NCBI GenBank assembly: GCA_003449515.1
Contig: DMHI01000152.1
Location: forward strand, 1 to 18,658
Direction of reading: 5' to 3'
From: Lysobacteraceae bacterium
GTDB lineage: Bacteria > Pseudomonadota > Gammaproteobacteria > Xanthomonadales > Xanthomonadaceae
DNA length: 18,658 nt
Below the pieces are notes generated by a model that did not search any database, was not told where the DNA came from, and saw nothing but the letters and a program-made list of their open reading frames with translations. The position numbers and the translations under genes are program-made. Of the stretch, positions 1 through 8,508 are shown piece by piece (the stretch's first letter is position 1; each line of letters begins with the position of its first letter).

Positions 1-175
1 GCTGCGAGGTGTGGCGCGAGCGACCGGTGGCGCGGCGTTCGAGATCAACGCGGAACTCTTCCGGGGAAATCGCCAGCCCCGGCGGGCAGCCGTCGATGAC
101 GCAGCCGATCGCCGGCCCGTGGCTCTCGCCGAAGGTCGTCACCGCGAAGAGTTGCCCGAAGGTGTTGCTGGCCAT
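1..175 (-). CDS. aroC: Chorismate synthase, N-terminal fragment (cut by window edge)
   Basis: Reading the minus strand from the ATG at 173-175 gives about 58 residues beginning [20 protein letters not shown]. This is the signature N-terminus of chorismate synthase, including the FGESHG motif whose His lies in the FMN/EPSP site. The enzyme converts 5-enolpyruvylshikimate-3-phosphate to chorismate in the cytoplasm, the last shared step of aromatic amino acid synthesis. The later GCPPGL and [13 protein letters not shown] segments also match the family (E. coli-like DLDRRRPGTSRYTTQ). The gene runs off the left edge, so only about one sixth is visible. It starts 19 bases after the prmB stop codon with no strong Shine-Dalgarno, so it probably shares the prmB transcript; prmB-aroC linkage is common in Proteobacteria. 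Identification is secure. Confidence 0.95.
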   Translation of the reverse strand, partial: MASNTFGQLFAVTTFGESHGPAIGCVIDGCPPGLAISPEEFRVDLERRATGRSRHTSQ

Positions 176-194
176 GCGCGTCAGGCGTCCGTGC

Positions 195-1127
195 TCAGGG
201 GCGTTGGGCCGCCAAGCGGGCGATGTCGGCGTGGTGGGCGACGAGGTCGTCGTGATGCAGCGCGAAGATGCCCATCTGCCCCACCTTGAACTCGATCCAC
301 GCAAACGGCACCTCGGGCAGCAGGCGCTCGAGATGCTGCTGGCTTCCGCCGACTTCGCAGATCAGCACGCCTTGCTTGCGCAGGTGCAGCGGGGCGTCGC
401 GGAGGATCTTCAGCACCAGGTCGAGGCCGTCGTCGCCGGCGCGCAGGGCCATCTCCGGCTCGTGCGCGTACTCGGCGGGCAGCGCGTCGGTCTCGGCGTG
501 GGTGACGTAGGGCGGGTTGGTGACGATCAGGTCGTAGTGGCGGCCGACCAGCGGACCGTAGAGATCGCCGTGGTGCAGGGTGACGTTGCGGGCGTCGAGG
601 CGCTCGACGTTCTCGCGCGCCAGCGACAGCGCCTCGGGGCTCAGGTCGACGGCGTCGACGTTCCAATCCTGGTTGTAGTGGCCCATGGCGATGGCGATGC
701 AGCCGCCGCCCGTGCAGAGGTCGAGCGCGTCGCGAACCTCGACGTCGCCGATCCAGGGCTGGAAGCCGCCCAGGATCAGCTCGGCGATCGGGCTGCGCGG
801 CACCAGGGCGCGCGAATCGCTCTTGAACGACAGCCCGGCGAACCAGGCCTCGCCGGTCAGGTAGCAGGCCGGCACGCGCTCGTCGATGCGGCGCTGGAAC
901 AGGGCCAGCACCTTGGCCTTCTCGTCCGCGGTGACGCGCGATTGGCCGTAGATCGGGTTGAGGTCGTGCGGCAGGTGCAGCGCGTGCAGCACCAGCTGCG
1001 TGCTCTCGTCCATCGCGTTGTCGTAGCTGTGGCCGAAGGTCAGGCCGGCCTCGCCGAAGCGGCTGGCGCCGTAGCGGATCAGGTCGATGATCGTGTGCAG
1101 GGCGTCGGTAGGCGAGTCGGCGGGCAT
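195..1127 (-). CDS. prmB: 50S ribosomal protein L3 N5-glutamine methyltransferase
   Basis: A 310-residue class I SAM-dependent methyltransferase of the PrmB/HemK family, expected to methylate a glutamine side chain of ribosomal protein L3 in the cytoplasm. Visible motifs are the SAM loop [13 protein letters not shown] (about 136-148), the family catalytic NPPY (204-207), and the substrate-domain stretch [11 protein letters not shown] (about 108-118) that is typical of PrmB rather than PrmC. Length matches the family. I chose the ATG at 1125-1127 because it aligns with the E. coli N-terminus (DALHTI against NELQTI). An in-frame ATG at 1158-1160 would add 11 residues and cannot be excluded, because it lies only a few bases after a TATACT hexamer. 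Neither start has a clear Shine-Dalgarno. aroC follows after 19 bases. Confidence 0.94.
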   Translation of the reverse strand: MPADSPTDALHTIIDLIRYGASRFGEAGLTFGHSYDNAMDESTQLVLHALHLPHDLNPIYGQSRVTADEKAKVLALFQRRIDERVPACYLTGEAWFAGLSFKSDSRALVPRSPIAELILGGFQPWIGDVEVRDALDLCTGGGCIAIAMGHYNQDWNVDAVDLSPEALSLARENVERLDARNVTLHHGDLYGPLVGRHYDLIVTNPPYVTHAETDALPAEYAHEPEMALRAGDDGLDLVLKILRDAPLHLRKQGVLICEVGGSQQHLERLLPEVPFAWIEFKVGQMGIFALHHDDLVAHHADIARLAAQRP

Positions 1128-1168
1128 TCGGATTTCGCTTCGGGAGGCTTCACGCGGCAAGCGCCCGA

Positions 1169-1190
1169 GTATAGCCAGCGCCCCTATACT
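1169..1190. promoter_or_regulatory. Candidate divergent promoter pair (symmetric TATACT elements)
   Basis: A perfect 7-base inverted repeat, AGTATAG at 1169-1175 and CTATACT at 1184-1190, is separated by 8 bases. Each arm supplies a TATACT hexamer (5 of 6 to the sigma-70 -10 consensus), one pointing at prmB (start near 1162) and one at the SCO1 gene (start near 1197). No recognisable -35 is present for either, although the expected -35 of each would lie just past the other -10. The repeat could instead be a regulator binding site. Seen: the repeat and hexamers. Inferred: promoter function. Confidence 0.55.
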
Positions 1191-1225
1191 CTGCGGCCTG
1201 TTTTCTGATGGTTTGGCGGCAATCC

Positions 1226-1903
1226 ATGTTCAATCGGACTTTTCTGCTGGTGATCGTCGCGGCGGTGTTCGCCGGCCTTGGCCTGCTGGCCGCCGAGCGC
1301 TGGCTCTCGCGCGATGGCGGTTCTGAGCTACCCGCCTTCGAGGCGATGACGCCCTTTCCCACCCCGCGCCCGCTCCCGGCCTTCGAACTGCAGTCGAGCG
1401 ATGGCCCGGTCACGCACGATACGCTGCGCGGCCGCTGGACCGTGGTGTTCATCGGCTTCGTCTCCTGCCCCGACATCTGCCCGACCACCCTCACCGACCT
1501 TGGCCGCGCGCAGAAGGCCTGGGAGGCACTGCCGGAGCCGCAGCGCCCGCGCGTGCTGTTCGTCTCCATCGACCCGGAGCGCGACACGCCCGAGCTGATC
1601 GCCGGCTACGCGCGCCATTTCCATCCGGCCACGCTGTCGGCCACGCAGCCCGATCCGGCGGCCTTGGAAGCCTTCACCAGCAGCCTGAGCCTGGTCTACC
1701 GCAAGGTGCCGCTGGGCGAGACCTACACCATGGACCACAGCGGCTCGATGGTGGTGCTCGACCCGGAAGTGCGCGTGGCCGGCGTGATCCGCCCGCGCAT
1801 GCCCGAGGGTGCCAGCCCCGGCAGCGGCGCGATCGCCACGATCGACCCGCAGGCGGTGGCCCGCGATCTCGCCCGCCTCGCCAGCGCCGGGGCCGCCTCG
1901 TGA
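1226..1903 (+). CDS. SCO1/SenC family copper-binding thioredoxin-fold protein
   Basis: A membrane-anchored periplasmic protein of the SCO1/SenC/PrrC family. These proteins deliver copper to, or reduce cysteines of, cytochrome c oxidase subunit II (CuA site), and some act in redox sensing. From the ATG at 1226 it has 225 residues. An N-terminal hydrophobic anchor (about 4-22) is followed by a thioredoxin-like domain with the copper ligands in CPDIC (Cys81 and Cys85) and the conserved histidine in MDHSGS (His171). The segments [17 protein letters not shown] and [12 protein letters not shown] are typical of the family. An upstream in-frame ATG at 1208 would add six residues (MVWRQS); neither has a good ribosome binding site. 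The stop overlaps the psd start codon (GTGA), so the two are probably translationally coupled although functionally unrelated. No oxidase genes are nearby. Confidence 0.9.
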   Translation: MFNRTFLLVIVAAVFAGLGLLAAERWLSRDGGSELPAFEAMTPFPTPRPLPAFELQSSDGPVTHDTLRGRWTVVFIGFVSCPDICPTTLTDLGRAQKAWEALPEPQRPRVLFVSIDPERDTPELIAGYARHFHPATLSATQPDPAALEAFTSSLSLVYRKVPLGETYTMDHSGSMVVLDPEVRVAGVIRPRMPEGASPGSGAIATIDPQAVARDLARLASAGAAS

Positions 1904-2742
1904 GCCCTGCCGTCCTGCTGCAGTACCTGCTGCCCCATCGCCTTCTTTCAAGCCTCGCCTATCGCCTCGCGCGGTCGGAATGGCCGCCGCTGCGGCGCTG
2001 GCTGATCACCACCGTGGTGCGGAAGTTCAACGTCAACCTCGCCGAAGCGGCGAATCCCGACCCCGAAAGCTACGCCAGCTTCAATGCCTTCTTCACCCGG
2101 CCGCTCAAAGCCGGCGCGCGCGTGGCCGACGCCGACCCGAAGGCCGTGCTCTGCCCCGCCGACGGCAAGATCGCGCAGATGGGGCGCATCGAGGAGGGCC
2201 GCATCTTCCAGGCCAAGGGCCAGCACTTCACCGCCGCCGAATTCCTCGCCGACGAGGCGAAGGCCGAGGTCTACCGCGACGGCTGGTTCGCCAACGTCTA
2301 CCTCTCCCCGCGCGACTACCACCGCGTGCACATGAGCCTGAAAGGCACGCTGGTTGAAACCGCGCACGTGCCGGGCCGGCTGTTCAGCGTGGCGCCGTGG
2401 GCGGCGCGGGCCATCCCGCGCCTGTTCGCGCGCAACGAGCGACTCGTTTGCCACTTCGAGGGCGAACACGGGCCGTTCGTGGCGGTGATGGTCGGCGCGA
2501 TCCTCGTTTCCGGCGTGGGAACGGTGTGGGGCGGCGAGGAGATTCCGGCCTACGCCGACCGCGTGATCCGCAAGGACTTCCGCGGCAAGGGCATCACGCT
2601 CGAGCGCTTCGCCGAGATGGCGCGCTTCAACTATGGCAGCACCGTGGTGCTGCTGTTTCCGAAGGCGATGCTGGCCGCGATGGAAGTGATCCCGGCGGAG
2701 GCCCCGGTGGTGCTCGGCCAGCGCCTCGGCACCCTGGCCTGA
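1900..2742 (+). CDS. psd: Phosphatidylserine decarboxylase proenzyme
   Basis: A 280-residue pyruvoyl-dependent decarboxylase that makes phosphatidylethanolamine from phosphatidylserine at the inner membrane. The family's autocleavage motif is seen as [11 protein letters not shown]. Cleavage is expected between Gly246 and Ser247, giving a long beta chain and a short alpha chain of about 34 residues with an N-terminal pyruvoyl group. The other expected catalytic residues are visible: Asp88 in LCPADGKI and His144 in [10 protein letters not shown]. Length fits the bacterial type I enzyme. The start is GTG at 1900-1902, embedded in the stop of the SCO1-family gene (GTGA), and residues 4-20 ([17 protein letters not shown]) match the usual amphipathic N-terminus. 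A 33-base gap follows before bpt. Confidence 0.96.
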   Translation: MSPAVLLQYLLPHRLLSSLAYRLARSEWPPLRRWLITTVVRKFNVNLAEAANPDPESYASFNAFFTRPLKAGARVADADPKAVLCPADGKIAQMGRIEEGRIFQAKGQHFTAAEFLADEAKAEVYRDGWFANVYLSPRDYHRVHMSLKGTLVETAHVPGRLFSVAPWAARAIPRLFARNERLVCHFEGEHGPFVAVMVGAILVSGVGTVWGGEEIPAYADRVIRKDFRGKGITLERFAEMARFNYGSTVVLLFPKAMLAAMEVIPAEAPVVLGQRLGTLA

Positions 2743-2762
2743 GGCCTGTCATCAGCGGACGC

Positions 2763-2768
2763 TACACT
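2763..2768 (+). promoter_or_regulatory. Candidate -10 element for a leaderless bpt transcript
   Basis: The hexamer TACACT in the context GGACGCTACACTCCGCCGC ends 7 bases before the bpt ATG at 2776. With the usual 6-8 base spacing from -10 to start point, transcription would begin at or next to the A of the ATG. There is no Shine-Dalgarno before bpt, which fits a leaderless message. No good -35 is visible. The same CTAYACT pattern precedes several other genes here. Confidence 0.45.
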
Positions 2769-2775
2769 CCGCCGC

Positions 2776-3495
2776 ATGGGCGCGCTGACCGACATCCGGG
2801 TGTACCTGACGCAGGCCCACCTCTGTGGCTACTGGCCCGACCGGCAGGCGCGCGACCTCGTGCTCGATCCGCAGGAACCGGCGCTGGCGGCGCTCTACGA
2901 GCAGGCGCTGGCGATGGGTTTCCGGCGTTCGGGCCGGCATGTCTACCGCCCGCATTGCGCGGCTTGCAGCGCCTGCCTGCCCATCCGACTTCCGGTGGCT
3001 CGCTTCACCCCCGACCGCACCCAGCGCCGCATCGCCGCACGCAACGCCGATCTCGTCATGAGCGTGGCACCGGCGCGGCGCAGCGACGAACTGTTCGACC
3101 TCTACGCCCGCTACCTCGGCGCGCGGCATCCCGACAGTCCGATGGCCGAGCCCACCGAGATCGAGTTCGACCAGTTCCTGATCGGCGATTGGAGCCCGAC
3201 GCGCTTTTTCGAGTGGCGGCTCGAAGGGCGTCTGGTCGCGGTCGCCGTCACCGACGTCACTGCCAATGCGCTGTCGGCGGTCTACACCTTCTTCGACCCC
3301 GACCGCGCCCACCGCAGCCTCGGCACGAACGCCATCCTCGGTCTGCTGTCGTGGGCCAAGGCGACGGCGCGACCGCACCTCTACCTCGGGTTCTGGCTGA
3401 AAGCCCACCCGAAGATGGACTACAAACGCCGTTTCCGCCCGCTCGAGCGGCTCTGGAACGGCCACTGGATCGCTTTCGATGAGGACACCGAATGA
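2776..3495 (+). CDS. bpt: Aspartate/glutamate leucyltransferase (bacterial ATE1-like, Bpt)
   Basis: A 239-residue protein of the R-transferase family. Bacterial Bpt transfers leucine from leucyl-tRNA to N-terminal Asp or Glu of proteins, marking them for ClpAP through the N-degron pathway in the cytoplasm. The N-terminal domain carries the conserved cysteines: Cys17 in HLCGYW and the cluster in [14 protein letters not shown] (Cys61, Cys64, Cys67). The C-terminal GNAT-like domain has [20 protein letters not shown] (about 156-175), the SLGTNAIL segment, and [14 protein letters not shown] (211-224) near the end. Length is standard. The ATG at 2776 is the only start that keeps the conserved N-terminus ([13 protein letters not shown]). 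It lacks a ribosome binding site and sits 7 bases after a -10-like hexamer. Its stop overlaps the next start as ATGA. Confidence 0.95.
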   Translation: MGALTDIRVYLTQAHLCGYWPDRQARDLVLDPQEPALAALYEQALAMGFRRSGRHVYRPHCAACSACLPIRLPVARFTPDRTQRRIAARNADLVMSVAPARRSDELFDLYARYLGARHPDSPMAEPTEIEFDQFLIGDWSPTRFFEWRLEGRLVAVAVTDVTANALSAVYTFFDPDRAHRSLGTNAILGLLSWAKATARPHLYLGFWLKAHPKMDYKRRFRPLERLWNGHWIAFDEDTE

Positions 3496-5372
3496 GTTTT
3501 TTCCTCCGCGCCGCGGCCGTGCTGATGCTGGGCTCGTTGCAGGTCGCCGGCGGCGTGGCGCCCGCGCACGCAGCGGGCGCGGCACCCACCCTGCAACCCG
3601 GGCCAGCGGCCATGCCTGAATCACGTTTCCGCGTCGCCCAGTTCAACGTGGCGCTGTTCTCGGACGAGGCTGATGGCGTGCGCGCCAGGCTGGCCGGCGG
3701 CGCGGACGACAAGGCGCGCCGGATCGCCGCGATCATCCAGCGCCAGCGCCCCGATCTGCTGCTGCTCAACGAGGTCGATTTCGACGCCGAAGGGCGGCTC
3801 GCCGATGTGCTGCAACGCGAGTACCTCGAGGTTGGGCAGTTCGGCGAGGCGCCGATCCGCTACCCGTACCGCTACTTCGCGCCGGTGAACACCGGTGTCG
3901 CCAGCGGGCTCGACATCAACGGCGACGGCCAGGTGGGTGGGCCGGGGCGGCTTCGCGGCGAGGATGCCTTCGGCTTCGGCCTGCAGCCCGGCCAGTACGG
4001 CATGCTGGTGCTGTCGCGTTTTCCGATCGACACCGCGAGCGTGCGCACGTTCCAGACCCTGAAGTGGTCCGACCTGCCGAACCCGCGCCGGCCGCAGCAC
4101 CCGGAGGGGCGCTGGTTCCATGCCGACGCGGTGTGGTCGCAGTTGCGGCTCTCCTCGAAGTCGCACTGGGATGTGCCCGTGCAGACGCCGGGGGGCGTGG
4201 TGCACTTCCTCGTCTCGCACCCCACGCCACCCAGCTTCGACGGCCCCGAGGACCGCAACGGCGCACGCAATGCCGACGAACTGGCGCTGTGGCGTCACTA
4301 CCTCGACGATGCCGACGGTCGCGCCACCTGGCTGTGCGACGACCGCGGGCGCTGCGGCGGACTGGCCGCGGGTGCGGCCTTCGTACTCGCCGGCGACCTC
4401 AACAACGACCCGGTCGACGGCAGTGGTCGCCGCGAGGCCATCCGCGAACTGATCGAACACCCGCGCATGCTGCGGCACGACTTCCCGACCAGCGAGGGCG
4501 GTGTGCATGCCTCGCGCAGCGGCCACCCGATCAACGCGACGCAGCGTGGCAACCCCGCGCACGACACCAGCCAGTTCGGGCCGAACACCGGCAATCTGCA
4601 CCTCGACTACGTGCTGCCGTCGGCCGGCTTCCGCCTGCGGGACAGCGGCGTGTTCTGGCCCGCTCCTGGCGCGGAGGGTGCCGACTGGGCCGAGGCCAGC
4701 GACCACCGGATGGTCTGGATCGACATCGAACGCCGCAACGGCGACAGCGAACGCGCGCAGCAGCGTCTGGTCGAGCGTCACGCGGAGAGCCTCACGTTTC
4801 CGGCGCTGATCGACCGCTGCCGGACGCTGGCCGACTTCCGTGATGCGCCGTTCGACGCCGAACTCGCGCAGTGGCGGCAGCGCCGCGCTGCCACGCTCGC
4901 CGAGGCCGCGGCGCTGATCGAGCGCATCGCCGTCGCGCAGTCGCAGACCCGCGCGGGTATCGACGCCGCCATCCGCAGCGGCGCCGAAGCGCATCACGCC
5001 GCCGCCGACGCCGATGCGCTGGCCTACACCTGCACCCGGCTCGGACACACCCTGCGCGGCGAACCGGCGCTGCCGGTGCGCGGCGCGACGCTCGACGAGG
5101 ATACCCGCCGCGAGGTGATCGACGCGCTGCTGCCGGTCGCGGCGCGGCTGCTGGCCTGCGACCGGCCGGAGCGCATCGAGGTGCGCCCCGCCGCACCCGC
5201 CGTACTGCGCGGCGACGCCAGTTCGGCCGCAGCGATCGCCGACCGCGTCGAGATGTGGAACGTGATCGGCTGCGGCAAGGCGCTCGACGTCGAGCTGAGC
5301 CTGCGCTTCCCGGAAGGCGAGCCGCCGACCTTCGCGCTGGGCTTCCCGCGAACGGCGATGCCGGGGCGGTAG
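3492..5372 (+). CDS. Secreted endonuclease/exonuclease/phosphatase-fold protein with C-terminal extension
   Basis: A 626-residue exported protein. Residues 1-27 form a signal peptide ending AHA-AG. The EEP (DNase I/AP endonuclease/phosphodiesterase superfamily) domain spans about 45-412 and retains the catalytic landmarks: QFNVALF (Asn52), LLNEVDF (Glu94), VSHPTPP (His243), LAGDLNNDP (Asp302, Asn304) and EASDHRMVW (Asp404, His405). So it is probably an active metal-dependent phosphoesterase. The substrate cannot be told from sequence. A calcium-loop-like DINGDGQ (141-147) sits in an insert before [15 protein letters not shown]. Residues about 415-626 form an additional, mostly helical region with four cysteines (443, 514, 556, 594) that I do not recognise. 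The ATG overlaps the bpt stop (ATGA) and has GAGG seven bases upstream, so translation is probably coupled. Base composition matches its neighbours. Confidence 0.85.
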   Translation: MSFFLRAAAVLMLGSLQVAGGVAPAHAAGAAPTLQPGPAAMPESRFRVAQFNVALFSDEADGVRARLAGGADDKARRIAAIIQRQRPDLLLLNEVDFDAEGRLADVLQREYLEVGQFGEAPIRYPYRYFAPVNTGVASGLDINGDGQVGGPGRLRGEDAFGFGLQPGQYGMLVLSRFPIDTASVRTFQTLKWSDLPNPRRPQHPEGRWFHADAVWSQLRLSSKSHWDVPVQTPGGVVHFLVSHPTPPSFDGPEDRNGARNADELALWRHYLDDADGRATWLCDDRGRCGGLAAGAAFVLAGDLNNDPVDGSGRREAIRELIEHPRMLRHDFPTSEGGVHASRSGHPINATQRGNPAHDTSQFGPNTGNLHLDYVLPSAGFRLRDSGVFWPAPGAEGADWAEASDHRMVWIDIERRNGDSERAQQRLVERHAESLTFPALIDRCRTLADFRDAPFDAELAQWRQRRAATLAEAAALIERIAVAQSQTRAGIDAAIRSGAEAHHAAADADALAYTCTRLGHTLRGEPALPVRGATLDEDTRREVIDALLPVAARLLACDRPERIEVRPAAPAVLRGDASSAAAIADRVEMWNVIGCGKALDVELSLRFPEGEPPTFALGFPRTAMPGR

Positions 5373-5393
5373 AGCGGCTTTTCGACGCCGAGC

Positions 5394-5420
5394 GGTGACG
5401 CGCCAGCGGGGCGCGTCACC
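5394..5420. terminator. Hairpin between convergent genes, probable bidirectional terminator
   Basis: A perfect 11-bp stem (GGTGACGCGCC at 5394-5404, GGCGCGTCACC at 5410-5420) with a 5-base loop lies in the 72-base gap between the stop of the EEP-family gene (5372) and the stop of purT (5445). There is no T-run on either side, so a classic intrinsic terminator is not fully met. Its position and stability suggest a bidirectional terminator or a 3'-end protecting hairpin for both transcripts. Confidence 0.6.
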
Positions 5421-5444
5421 TCGCGACATGGCTTCCCGCTCCGG

Positions 5445-6674
5445 CTACACCAACCGCAGCGTGATCGCCGCCGCCGCGCGTCGCGCCTTCGCCCGCGCGG
5501 CCTCGATGTCGACATCGCGGGCCAGCGTCACCGCCACCCGGCGGCTGCCATCCACCCGCGGTTTGCCGAACAGGCGCAGGCCGGTGTCGGGTTCGGCGAG
5601 CGCGGCGTCGACGTTGTCGAACACCGGCACGCCGTGGCCTTCGGCGACGATCGCGCAGGAGGCCGCGGGGCCCAGCGCGCGCAGGCTCGGGATCGGCAGG
5701 CCAAGGATCGCGCGGGCGTGCAGCGCGAACTCGGAAAGCTCCTGCCCCATCAGGGTGACGAGGCCGGTGTCGTGCGGGCGCGGGCTGACTTCCGAGAACC
5801 ACACGGCGTCGCCCTTGACGAACAGCTCGACGCCGAACAGCCCGAAGCCGCCGAGATCGTCGGTGACGGCCTGGGCGATGCGCTCGGCCTCGGCCAACGC
5901 CGCCGCGCTCATCGGCTGCGGCATCCAGCTCTCGCGGTAGTCGCCGTCCACTTGCAAGTGCCCCACCGGCGGGCAGAAGCTCGTGCCGTCGCGATGGCGC
6001 ACGGTGAGCAGGGTGATCTCGTAGTCGAAGTCGATGAAGCCCTCGACGATGCAGCGACCCTGCCCGGCGCGGCCGCCGGTCTGCGCGTGGCCCCAGGCCT
6101 TGGCGATGTCGGCCTCCGAGCGCACGACGCTCTGGCCCTTGCCCGAGCTCGACATCAGCGGCTTGACCACGCAGGGCGTGCCGAGCGCCGCGACGGCGGC
6201 GCGATACTCGGCTTCCGTATCGACGAAGCGGTACGGCGAAGTCGGCAGGCCGAGCGTCTCGGCAGCCAGGCGGCGGATGCCTTCGCGGTCCATCGTCAGC
6301 CGCGCCGCACGCGCGGTGGGAATGACACGCTGCCCAGCGGCTTCCAGTTCGAGCAGGGTCGGCGTGTGGATGGCCTCGATTTCCGGCACGACCAGATGCG
6401 GTTTCTCCGCCTCGATCAGCGCCTTCAGGGCCGCCGGGTCGAGCATGTTCAGCAACTGGCTGCGGTGCGCCACCTGCATCGCCGGTGCAGCGGCGTAGCG
6501 GTCGGCGGCGATCACTTCGACGCCGAGACGCTGCAGCTCGATCGCCACCTCCTTGCCCAGCTCGCCACTGCCAAGGAACAGCACGCGCGTGGCGGTGGGC
6601 GACAGCGGCGTGCCGAGGGTGACGGCGGCGGGTGCGGCGGCCACGGGCGAAGGAACGGACGGGTGGGCGGGCAT
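5445..6674 (-). CDS. purT: Formate-dependent phosphoribosylglycinamide formyltransferase
   Basis: A 409-residue ATP-grasp enzyme that makes N-formyl-GAR from GAR, formate and ATP in purine synthesis; it is the folate-independent alternative to PurN. Visible features are the N-terminal glycine-rich loop [16 protein letters not shown] (31-46), the ATP-grasp segment [16 protein letters not shown] (169-184) that is diagnostic of Pur[16 protein letters not shown] (209-223), and the metal/ATP-binding VELFVKG...[11 protein letters not shown] (282-304). E. coli PurT has 392 residues, so length fits, with an extra Ala/Pro-rich head of about 20. I chose the ATG at 6672-6674; a longer reading to 6833 adds low-complexity residues that overlap the upstream gene. 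It is the only visible gene of its operon and ends facing the 5394-5420 hairpin. Confidence 0.95.
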   Translation of the reverse strand: MPAHPSVPSPVAAAPAAVTLGTPLSPTATRVLFLGSGELGKEVAIELQRLGVEVIAADRYAAAPAMQVAHRSQLLNMLDPAALKALIEAEKPHLVVPEIEAIHTPTLLELEAAGQRVIPTARAARLTMDREGIRRLAAETLGLPTSPYRFVDTEAEYRAAVAALGTPCVVKPLMSSSGKGQSVVRSEADIAKAWGHAQTGGRAGQGRCIVEGFIDFDYEITLLTVRHRDGTSFCPPVGHLQVDGDYRESWMPQPMSAAALAEAERIAQAVTDDLGGFGLFGVELFVKGDAVWFSEVSPRPHDTGLVTLMGQELSEFALHARAILGLPIPSLRALGPAASCAIVAEGHGVPVFDNVDAALAEPDTGLRLFGKPRVDGSRRVAVTLARDVDIEAARAKARRAAAAITLRLV

Positions 6675-6713
6675 GGCGATGAACCGGTGACGATCTCGAA
6701 GCGCGGGCGTCGC

Positions 6714-6719
6714 AGTGTA
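6714..6719 (-). promoter_or_regulatory. Candidate -10 element for purT
   Basis: On the minus strand the sequence GGCGGCTACACTGCG contains TACACT at 6719-6714, about 40 bases before the purT ATG. It shares the GCTACACT core with the site before bpt. No convincing -35 is visible. A small GC hairpin (GCCCGG at 6723-6728, CCGGGC at 6733-6738, loop CTTG) lies just upstream, inside the divergent gap between purT and the gene at 6782. No purine-repressor-like operator was recognised. Confidence 0.4.
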
Positions 6720-6781
6720 GCCGCCCGGCTTGCCGGGCCGGCGCGTGCTGGGCATCCTGCGCGGGCCTGGACCTGCGAACG

Positions 6782-7690
6782 ATGCCCCTCCGACCCCTGC
6801 TTTTCCTGCTGCCGGCCCTCGGGCTCGCCGCACCGCCCGCCGCGTCCGCGCCGATGCGCTGGTCGGCGCCGGAAATCGCTGGCGTGATGACCGATGCGCG
6901 ACTGCAGGAGACCAGTGGCATCGCCGCGTCCCACGTGCGCCCCGGCGCTTTCTGGGTGCACAACGACAGCGGCAACGCCGCCGTTCTGCACCTGATGTCG
7001 GCGAGCGGTGTGCGCCTCGCCTCGGTGAAGGTCGCCGGGGTGCGCAACATCGACTGGGAGGACATGGCGGCGTTCAACCGCGACGGCCGCCGCTACCTGC
7101 TGATCGCCGATACCGGCGACAACGGCGGCATCCGTCGCACGCTGCGCCTCATCGTCGTCGAGGAGCCGGCGACGATCACCGACGGCATGGTGCTGCAGCC
7201 GGCCTGGACGCTGCGCTTCCGCTGGCCGGACGGTGCCCGCGACTGCGAGGCCGTCGCCGTCGACGCCGCCGCCGGCGACGTGCTGCTGGTGTCGAAAAAG
7301 CGCGTGCCGCCCGAACTGTTCCGCATCGTCCTGCGGCCCCCGGGTGACGAGGTGCAGGTCGCGCAGTTGATCGGCCACCTCCACGGCATCGAACAACCCA
7401 CCGCCGACGAACGGCAGCGCAACCCGGTGTACGGCCGCTACCGCGCGCAGGTCTCGGCTGCCGACCTCAGCCCCGACGGCCGCACACTGGCGGTGCTGAA
7501 CTACCAGGCGGTGTACCTGTACCACCGAGAGGCCGGTGCGCGCTGGCCGGCGGCCCTGCGCCGAGCGCAGCGGCTCGATTTCGCCTGGATGCCGCAGGCC
7601 GAGGCGGTTGCCTTCTCGCTCGACGGCCACGAGGTCTGGGTGGCCGGCGAGCAGCGGCCCAGCCCGCTGGTCAGGTTCCGGCGGCCATGA
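6782..7690 (+). CDS. Secreted beta-propeller-like protein of unknown function
   Basis: A 302-residue protein with a signal peptide (about 1-23; [15 protein letters not shown] core, cleavage after ASA). The mature part shows recurring acidic/aromatic strand-loop motifs: ETSGIAAS (43-50), FWVHNDSGN (57-65), IDWEDMAAF (90-98), LLIADTGDN (106-114), DCEAVAVD (154-161), [17 protein letters not shown] (225-241) and [10 protein letters not shown] (273-282). These resemble blades of a seven-bladed propeller such as SdiA-regulated, phytase-like or lactonase-type proteins, but I cannot assign a family or substrate. It would act in the periplasm or outside the cell. Its stop overlaps the start of the VanY-type peptidase gene as ATGA, so the two are probably co-expressed. 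The start is well separated from purT, which diverges. No clear ribosome binding site precedes it. Confidence 0.75.
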   Translation: MPLRPLLFLLPALGLAAPPAASAPMRWSAPEIAGVMTDARLQETSGIAASHVRPGAFWVHNDSGNAAVLHLMSASGVRLASVKVAGVRNIDWEDMAAFNRDGRRYLLIADTGDNGGIRRTLRLIVVEEPATITDGMVLQPAWTLRFRWPDGARDCEAVAVDAAAGDVLLVSKKRVPPELFRIVLRPPGDEVQVAQLIGHLHGIEQPTADERQRNPVYGRYRAQVSAADLSPDGRTLAVLNYQAVYLYHREAGARWPAALRRAQRLDFAWMPQAEAVAFSLDGHEVWVAGEQRPSPLVRFRRP

Positions 7691-8508
7691 CGATGCGGCG
7701 CGCCCCGCCCCGCTTCCTCGTCAACACCGCGGCCATCGAGCTGTGGCCGGCGTCGCTGTGCCGGCTGCGCAGCAACGCCGACGCCCGCGCCATCGCGGCG
7801 GCCGAGCACGTGCTGCGACGCAAACGCGATGGTCGCGTGCTCGCCGCTGTCGGGCCGGGTGGTCTCGTTCCGCTGCTGCCGGCACTGTGGCGTGAACCCG
7901 GCCTGGAGGCCGCGATCGCCGCCCTCGACGTGCTGCAGGCGCGGGATCCGGCGGCGTCAGCGCTGGCGCGCGGCACGCTGCCCGGCGACGCCGTGCATGC
8001 CGACAACGCGGCGATGGGGCTGGCCGACGACTACGCCGCAAGCAGCGGGCTGCGCTTCCACGAAGAGCCGCGGCTGCTCGCCTTCGCGGGGCGCGACCGC
8101 TATCACCGCGCCTTGTGGTTGCTGACACCCGCCGCGCGGGCGTGGCGGGCGATGCGCGCCGCTGCGCTGCAGGATGGCGTGATGCTCGAGGCGATCTCGG
8201 GGTTCCGCAGCCACCTCTACCAGCGCGGCATCTTCGAGCGGAAGTTCGCGCGCGGGCTCAGCCTCGACGCGATCCTCCGCGTCAATGCCGCCCCCGGCCA
8301 CTCCGAGCATCACAGCGGTTGCGCAGTGGACATCGGCACGCCGGGCGACCGACCGGCCGAGGAGGGCTTCGAGGCCACGGCGGCCTTCGCCTGGCTCCGG
8401 CGGCGCGCCGCCGACTTCGGCTTCACGATGAGCTACCCGCGCGACAACCCGCACGGCATCACCTACGAGCCCTGGCACTGGTGCTGGCTCAGTCCTGCGA
8501 ACGCCTGA
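7687..8508 (+). CDS. VanY-type zinc carboxypeptidase (M15B-like), no signal peptide
   Basis: A 273-residue protein whose C-terminal half (about 140-267) is a D-alanyl-D-alanine carboxypeptidase/LAS-type metallopeptidase domain. The motif S-x-H-x-x-G-x-A-x-D is seen as SEHHSGCAVD (206-215), giving Zn ligands His208 and Asp215. The ExxH motif is EPWHW (Glu261 as base, His264 as third ligand). SGFRSHLYQRGIF (171-183) is the usual substrate-side motif. Such enzymes trim the peptide stem of peptidoglycan. The first about 110 residues have no signal peptide or membrane segment and form an Ala/Arg-rich helical region of unknown type. It could be cytoplasmic, acting on recycled muropeptides, or be exported another way. 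The ATG overlaps the stop of the upstream propeller-like gene, and its last 20 bases overlap the convergent glycosylase gene. Confidence 0.82.
   Translation: MTMRRAPPRFLVNTAAIELWPASLCRLRSNADARAIAAAEHVLRRKRDGRVLAAVGPGGLVPLLPALWREPGLEAAIAALDVLQARDPAASALARGTLPGDAVHADNAAMGLADDYAASSGLRFHEEPRLLAFAGRDRYHRALWLLTPAARAWRAMRAAALQDGVMLEAISGFRSHLYQRGIFERKFARGLSLDAILRVNAAPGHSEHHSGCAVDIGTPGDRPAEEGFEATAAFAWLRRRAADFGFTMSYPRDNPHGITYEPWHWCWLSPANA

Noticed and set aside
9..1208. A 399-codon plus-strand frame over aroC and prmB
   Set aside because: It is antisense to two conserved enzymes, with no family resemblance.
2736..2748. Short GGCC-TGA-GGCC palindrome at the end of psd as a terminator
   Set aside because: The stem is only four base pairs with a three-base loop and no T-run; too weak to support.
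3621..5429. A 602-codon open frame on the minus strand opposite the EEP-family gene
   Set aside because: The plus-strand protein has a signal peptide and all catalytic motifs; the minus frame has none and would cross the terminator hairpin.
6675..7077. N-terminal extension of purT to longer starts
   Set aside because: The added residues are Arg/Pro/Gly-rich and unlike the family, and they would overlap the divergent secreted protein gene.
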